From: Actinomycetes bacterium | Lineage (GTDB): Bacteria; Actinomycetota; Actinomycetes; S36-B12; UBA10799 | DNA length: 8,928 bases | Reading direction: 5' to 3' | Assembly: GCA_029779995.1 (NCBI GenBank) | Contig: JAKOZM010000237.1 | Coordinates: 1 to 8,928, forward strand | Part shown: positions 5,929 through 8,928 of the stretch, piece after piece | Layout of the letters: each line of letters begins with the position of its first letter | How positions within the stretch are numbered: position 1 is the stretch's first letter | Position numbers and translations under genes: made by a program | Notes under the pieces: generated by a model | What the model was told of the DNA's origin: nothing | The model's database searches: none | The model's input: only the letters and a program-made list of their open reading frames with translations

Positions 5929-6381
5929 CTAACCACTCCTCTTCTGTGCGGGCGACCACGCCTGGGGAGCTACGATCCCCCATGGTGCGACGTCGTGGTG
6001 CTCACGCTTCTGTCGAAGCCACGCCTCGTATGCCGCGCCGTATGCGTCGAGTTCCGCCTCGGTGTCGAAGGCTCGAGTGGCGTGCAAGTCAGTGGCGGTG
6101 TCGATGTCGGTGGCAGTGAACAGGCCCTCGCCCCGGTCGTTCAGAGACTGAAGGGAATCTGGACTGATCCTCTGACCCCGATAAATCACATCGAGGCTTT
6201 GCGGTTCGATGTGCACCATTCCCTCGCTGCGCCAAACGCCCTGGCCGTCGGCGCTTCCGACTGCGCCCAAGCCGAGCACTGCCGCTATGCCAACAAGCGA
6301 GGTTACGCCTGCCATAACCGTCCTGCGCCGACGGCGTTGAGTCACTGTGCAGACCACTGCTTTGCTCGTGTTCTGTGACAT
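5929..6381 (-). CDS. Exported or membrane-anchored small protein, 150 residues
   Basis: The ATG at 6381 is chosen over an upstream in-frame start because a near-perfect Shine-Dalgarno (GGAGGAGGGGG) abuts it and the next residues form an export signal. After an N-region of 15 residues comes a run of five arginines (16-20), then a hydrophobic helix (about 23-42, MAGVTSLVGIAAVLGLGAVG) and a possible cleavage site after GSA (44). The arrangement is a signal peptide or an N-in signal anchor. The outside part of about 105 residues has VHIEPQSLDVIYRGQRIS (57-73), DSLQSLNDRGEGLFTATD (75-92) and RAFDTEAELDAY (103-114). This pattern reminds me of short N-terminal regions seen in actinobacterial extracellular proteins, but I cannot name a family. 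It is divergent from the frameshifted gene at 6649. No damage is visible. Confidence 0.65.
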   Translation of the reverse strand: MSQNTSKAVVCTVTQRRRRRTVMAGVTSLVGIAAVLGLGAVGSADGQGVWRSEGMVHIEPQSLDVIYRGQRISPDSLQSLNDRGEGLFTATDIDTATDLHATRAFDTEAELDAYGAAYEAWLRQKREHHDVAPWGIVAPQAWSPAQKRSG

Positions 6382-6459
6382 TTCCCCCTCCTCCAGATCA
6401 GGTAGACGCCTACCCCGTCGCCAGCCCGCTCGGATCGCGCCTGATCCTTCAGCTCTACC

Positions 6460-6476
6460 TTGACGTTGAGCGTCAA
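6460..6476. repeat. 17-bp palindrome between divergent genes
   Basis: TTGACG and CGTCAA flank a 5-base centre (TTGAG). The site lies 79 bases upstream of the minus gene's ATG and about 170 bases upstream of the plus gene. TTGACG resembles a -35 box in either direction, but no good -10 follows at 16-18 bases. It could be a regulator site; the arms are short enough for chance. Confidence 0.35.
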
Positions 6477-6648
6477 TGACTCTTTCGGGCGCCACGCCGG
6501 TCCCCGCTCCACGCGTTCACCCGGATGGCAGACGTTCGAGGGCCTCAGACGTCGCCGAAACATGGACCGTCACATACCGTAGGAACTAGCCGAACGGGTG
6601 CGGCGAAGTCTGTCGACGGGGGTTTCGGGGGAAAGACAAGGAAACGCC

Positions 6649-7235
6649 ATGCGACAGCACATGATGACCGCTTCCGTACTCGCCGTAGTCGGCCTCGGGA
6701 CCACGTTTCCGACGACGAGCGCAGCGGCAGCATCCAACCCGGATTCGATCAATAGGGCCGCAGTCAGCCAGTCTGCAGGAGGCAACCTCGTTGTGGACGT
6801 GCCCGCCGCTTTGATCCGCTATGGGCAGCCCGGCTTACAGCCTCAGGTGAGGACGTCGGCCTCGTGGCATCTGTCACTGGCATCGGTGGGACGACTAGCC
6901 TCGAAGCGTACGCGATGATCCCTGGCTGCCCGGCGCTCACGTACGGAAGTCGGGACTATGACGACGCCAATTGCGGTGGAGCTTATCTGGCTTCCTTCCC
7001 GACGGACGCCATCGCGCGATACGGCGACTATGGCCACGGTGACAAAATGACCTCGCTGGACATCGAGAACAATGGGGGCGGATGCATCGTCGTCCGTACG
7101 CTCTACAACAACGCCAACTACAACACGACGGGCGGCGTGTGGCGTTACACCGGAACCGCTTACGAGGGCACGTCGGTCAATCTGCCGTCTTCGCAGAACG
7201 ACCGGGTATCGTCAAGCAAGTCGCAGTGCTCGTGA
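6649..7235 (+). pseudogene. Frameshifted secreted betagamma-crystallin-like protein
   Basis: The ATG at 6649 has an AAGGAAA ribosome site (6638-6644) and opens a signal peptide (MRQHMMTASVLAVVGLGTTFPTTSAAAA). This frame ends at a TGA at 6916-6918. The coherent C-terminal domain is in the next frame, open from before 6830 to 7235, so one base was lost or gained around 6820-6850 (after ALIRYGQPG, before TASGEDVGLVASVTG). The second part has four cysteines and two repeats. Each has an aromatic-rich strand (YGSRDYDDANCGG; LYNNANYNTTGG) and ends in a Ca-site-like motif: GDKMTS (7038-7055) and NDRVSS (7197-7214). These fit the (N/D)(N/D)xx(S/T)S motif of betagamma-crystallins and related I36-type inhibitors. 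The intact form would be an extracellular calcium-binding or inhibitor-like protein of about 195 residues. Programmed frameshifting or an assembly error remain possible. Confidence 0.6.
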
Positions 7236-7373
7236 GCTCTCAGGATGTCTGCGGAGTAGTGCCTGGCTGACGCTAGCGCGCCCCTGGGCGTCCGACCGGT
7301 CGCGTGCTTCACGCTCCAGCTCGGGGCTCGTCCCAAGTGTTGTGGCCAAGTTTCTCGGGTCGCTATGGACGGT

Positions 7374-7400
7374 GTCCCACAAACGAGGGTTTCTGACACA
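7374..7400 (+). repeat. Imperfect 27-bp direct repeat, right copy
   Basis: Partner of 4366-4392. This copy is also partly self-complementary (GTGT at 7372-7375 with ACAC at 7396-7399; AAAC with GTTT inside), so it could fold into a bulged hairpin about 140 bases after the stop at 7235. Confidence 0.45.
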
Positions 7401-7477
7401 CCACGATGGCAGCGGCCGGCGCCGGGCGGTCTTCTCGTGGGCCGGAGTCGCAGAACTCAGTGCCACAATCAATGTCT

Positions 7478-7524
7478 CGAAACCAAGGGGTGGTCACGGG
7501 TTTCGCGACAGCCCCTTGGTTTCG
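7478..7524. repeat. 47-base hairpin with a perfect 13-bp stem
   Basis: CGAAACCAAGGGG (7478-7490) pairs perfectly with 7512-7524. The 21-base interval can extend the stem: GTC 7493-7495 with GAC 7507-7509, and CG 7497-7498 with CG 7504-7505, leaving a GGTTT loop. GGTTTCG occurs twice (7499-7505 and 7518-7524), so the left arm could pair with either copy, giving two exclusive folds. It could be part of a small RNA, a REP-like element or a recombination site; which one cannot be told from one copy. Confidence 0.6.
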
Positions 7525-7532
7525 GCAAACGC

Positions 7533-7553
7533 AAACGGAGCAATGCTCCGTTT
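7533..7553. terminator. Terminator-like hairpin, symmetric A/T flanks
   Basis: AAACGGAGC (7533-7541) and GCTCCGTTT (7545-7553) form a perfect 9-bp stem with a 3-base loop (AAT). The AAA/TTT ends are part of the stem, so it could act on both strands, though the T-run is only three. It is preceded by a tandem GCAAAC repeat (7525-7536) and lies 8 bases after the long hairpin. Confidence 0.5.
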
Positions 7554-7748
7554 CAAGTCAGTCACCCCGGCAATTTGAGGCACTCAAGGTCGCCGTGACG
7601 GTCCTTCGTCAGGTGGTTCGGATCTTGCTCCAGAAACGGGCGGCCGGGGTGAGTCGCGGGGCTGTCCAGAGATCCCGGCCCGGTGGTGGGTTTCACTGCC
7701 GCAGACGCCAAAGGCACGATGGCAGTTTGAAGAGTGAGGGGACGAGAC

Positions 7749-8105
7749 ATGCACATGACGGAGAAGCAGGTGGAGAAGGCCTTTGCGGCCTATCTGCGCG
7801 GGGATGGTTGGGATGTCAGCACTAAGAACCGTGATTACGTCGATCTCCTGGCTAAGCGCGGCGCCGAGGTGATCGTGGCGGAATTGAAGGGCCACACGTC
7901 GAGCCCCGGCTTGGACGTCGATACCGGCTACGGCCAGTTGTTGCGCAGGATCGATCCGCAGGTATCCGGCGTGCGGTATGCCTTGGTCGTCCCTGCCAGC
8001 ATGCGCTATCACGTGACCCGGGTACGCAAAGGTGTTCGTGCACGCGTGGGCGTTGAACTGTATGTGGTCGAGGACGATGGGGACGTCAGTCTCGTCACTG
8101 ACTGA
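7749..8105 (+). CDS. Stand-alone PD-(D/E)XK nuclease-fold protein, 118 residues
   Basis: The ATG at 7749 is preferred: GAGGGGA (7736-7742) lies six bases before it. A GTG at 7734 and an ATG at 7755 are in-frame alternatives. The sequence fits the restriction-endonuclease-like core: helix TEKQVEKAFAAYL (4-16) with Glu9, strand WDV, Asp29/Asp32 in RDYVDLLAK, the E-x-K motif AELKG (Glu45, Lys47) on the next strand, then GYGQLLRRI (61-68), a helix with the Gln and Arg often seen after ExK. Strands ALVVP and ELYVVED close the fold. Such residues bind Mg and cut DNA in this superfamily. There is no DNA-recognition domain, so it may work with a partner, repair DNA, or be a minimal nuclease. It is convergent with an Mrr gene. 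No methylase or helicase is visible. Confidence 0.7.
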   Translation: MHMTEKQVEKAFAAYLRGDGWDVSTKNRDYVDLLAKRGAEVIVAELKGHTSSPGLDVDTGYGQLLRRIDPQVSGVRYALVVPASMRYHVTRVRKGVRARVGVELYVVEDDGDVSLVTD

Positions 8106-8114
8106 TTGACACCA

Positions 8115-8153
8115 ACTACTTCGATGGGCTCTCTCACAGGGTTTCGAAGTAGT
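8115..8153. repeat. 10-bp inverted repeat across the convergent 3' ends
   Basis: ACTACTTCGA (8115-8124) and TCGAAGTAGT (8144-8153) are perfect inverted copies around a 19-base loop that contains the mrr stop codon. The right arm encodes the last residues of Mrr (DYFE). It could be a weak bidirectional terminator, but the loop is long and there is no T-run. Confidence 0.4.
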
Positions 8154-8928
8154 CCTCGTCGAGGCGGTAGAGGGTGGCGGTGGTTTCGGCTTGGACGCCG
8201 ACTTCGTGGGCGACGAGGAGTTCGGCGAGGCGGTTGCCGTCGATGAGTTCGATGCGGGCGTTGATGCGTTCGGCTTCTTGGCGGGCGCCGTTGGTGAAGC
8301 GACTGGTGGTGATGTACACGCCGCGGTCGCCTTGTTTGCCGAGCAGTGCCCCGGCGAATTCGTGGATTTTGGGTCGGTCGATGGGTCGGTCTTCGGCGTA
8401 GCGTTTGGCCTGCACGTAGATCCGGTCCAGGCCGAGGGGGTCTTGGCTGATGATGCCGTCGACGCCGGCATCGCCGGAGGTGCTGGTGCGTTCCACGGAG
8501 CCGGCCCGGCCGTAGCCCATGGTTTCCAGTAGGCGGATGACGAGGTTCTCGAACCCGGTGGCGGACAGCCCCAGCGCTTCGCGCAGGACGTCACCTTCGA
8601 TGGCGGCCCGGTTTTCGGCCAGGGCTTGGGCGACCAGGTCGGCGGGTGTGGCGGCCACGGTGTCGGGCTGCTGGACATCGGTGGGTTGTGGTGCGGGGGC
8701 GCGTCGGCTGCGGCGTTCCCGGAATTGCCGGTAGGACGGGTACTGCTCAAGGACTGCCATGTCGATGCGGTTGGGGTTGTCGGCCAGGGCGTGTCGGCCG
8801 GTGTCGGTGATTTGCAGGTGGCCGCGGCGGGGGCGTTCGGTGAGCCCGGCCTGGGCGAGGTAGGTCAGTGCCCAGCTGACCCGGTTGTCGAAGGTGCGGG
8901 CTCGCCCGCTGGGTAGCAGGTGTGCCCG
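8134..8928 (-). CDS. mrr: Mrr-type restriction endonuclease, N-terminus outside the window
   Basis: The frame is open to the last base, so the gene starts beyond 8928; 264 residues are visible. An ATG at 8760 is internal. The upstream part encodes the end of the Mrr N-terminal winged-helix domain (NRVSWALTYLAQAGLTERPRRG, then ITDTGRHAL). After a Pro/Ala-rich linker comes the Mrr catalytic domain: ATGFENLVIRLLETMGYG, then SGDAGVDGI with the metal-binding Asp (codon 8460-8458), LDRIYVQAKRY with the Q-x-K variant of the PD-(D/E)XK site, and RGVYITTSRF, IELIDGNRLAELL and DEDYFETL at the end. Mrr enzymes cut DNA carrying foreign methylation and need no cognate methylase, in line with none being seen here. 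All catalytic residues are present, so it is probably functional. Its convergent neighbour is another nuclease-fold protein. Confidence 0.9.
   Translation of the reverse strand, partial: RAHLLPSGRARTFDNRVSWALTYLAQAGLTERPRRGHLQITDTGRHALADNPNRIDMAVLEQYPSYRQFRERRSRRAPAPQPTDVQQPDTVAATPADLVAQALAENRAAIEGDVLREALGLSATGFENLVIRLLETMGYGRAGSVERTSTSGDAGVDGIISQDPLGLDRIYVQAKRYAEDRPIDRPKIHEFAGALLGKQGDRGVYITTSRFTNGARQEAERINARIELIDGNRLAELLVAHEVGVQAETTATLYRLDEDYFETL

Larger units (their letters stand above)
7236..7748. other. 513-base intergenic region with tandem hairpins
   Basis: Several overlapping frames are open here on both strands, but none has a start, ribosome site and coherent protein together. What stands out is the right-hand repeat copy (7374-7400), a long hairpin (7478-7524) and a terminator-like hairpin (7533-7553). 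The last 70 bases contain the leader and GAGGGGA ribosome site (7736-7742) of the nuclease gene at 7749. Confidence 0.5.

Noticed and set aside
5652..6119. Full-length plus frame as a real gene
   Set aside because: The last third is antisense to the 150-residue exported gene, which has a far better ribosome site and an export signal; only the first part is kept as a possible remnant.
4366..7400. Composite insertion element bounded by the 27-bp repeats
   Set aside because: The copies are direct and imperfect and no transposase lies between them, so an intact element cannot be claimed.
7478..7553. Integron attC site or CRISPR repeats
   Set aside because: No attC core triplets in the right places, no integrase gene, and the repeats are two different hairpins, not a regular array.
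7406..7825. 139-codon plus frame running into the nuclease gene
   Set aside because: It spans the tandem hairpins, has no ribosome site and continues out of frame through the better-supported nuclease gene.
7584..8750. Very long minus frame (388 codons) across the nuclease locus
   Set aside because: Its Pro/Ser/Thr-rich translation is a frame shadow of mrr and the antisense of the PD-(D/E)XK gene; GC-rich DNA commonly leaves such frames open.
8134..8760. Mrr starting at the internal ATG 8760
   Set aside because: The frame upstream to the window end encodes recognisable Mrr N-terminal winged-helix sequence, so that ATG is internal.

Overview
The window is high-GC DNA with strongly G/C-biased third codon positions. 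It has GTG starts, two likely leaderless promoters (a TAnnnT -10 box six bases before the start codon), SHOCT and CHQxTC-type small proteins and many small secreted proteins of unknown function. Together these point to an actinobacterium (Actinomycetota). I cannot place it more precisely. No rRNA, tRNA, CRISPR array or intact transposase gene was seen.

Left part (1-3100) looks like chromosomal background. It holds the C-terminal end of an M1-family aminopeptidase (+), then convergently a two-gene minus-strand unit: a four-helix membrane protein with a C-terminal SHOCT domain, and a 35-residue single-helix membrane microprotein whose GTG overlaps the SHOCT gene's stop codon. Next come a 202-residue secreted protein (+) with a leaderless-type promoter, a 56-residue cysteine-rich protein of the CHQTTC...TTWAGCGQH type (-), and a 314-residue secreted two-domain protein (-).

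Middle (3100-7550) looks like accessory DNA with visible decay. After about 600 bases without a convincing gene comes a type II toxin-antitoxin pair of the HI1419/HI1420 (RelE/ParE toxin, Xre-like antitoxin) type, toxin first. A perfect 7+7 palindrome overlaps its promoter one base before the toxin GTG. Two small secreted-protein genes follow, each with one visible lesion. The first has an in-frame TGA at codon 5 of its signal peptide. The second has a frameshift near 6820-6850 ahead of a domain carrying two betagamma-crystallin-type motifs. Between them lie a coupled 195-residue cytoplasmic protein of unknown function, a possible truncated ORF remnant, and a minus-strand gene for a 150-residue exported or membrane-anchored protein. 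An imperfect 27-bp direct repeat (4366-4392 and 7374-7400) brackets this block. A 13-bp-arm hairpin followed by a 9-bp-arm terminator-like hairpin (7478-7553) sits at its right edge.

Right part (7749-8928) is a small nuclease locus: a stand-alone 118-residue PD-(D/E)XK-fold protein (+), convergent with an Mrr-type methyl-directed restriction endonuclease (-) whose 5' end lies outside the window. A 10-bp inverted repeat spans their shared 3' ends. With the toxin-antitoxin pair, this gives the right half a defence or mobile-island flavour. No complete new multi-gene defence system can be demonstrated from the sequence alone.
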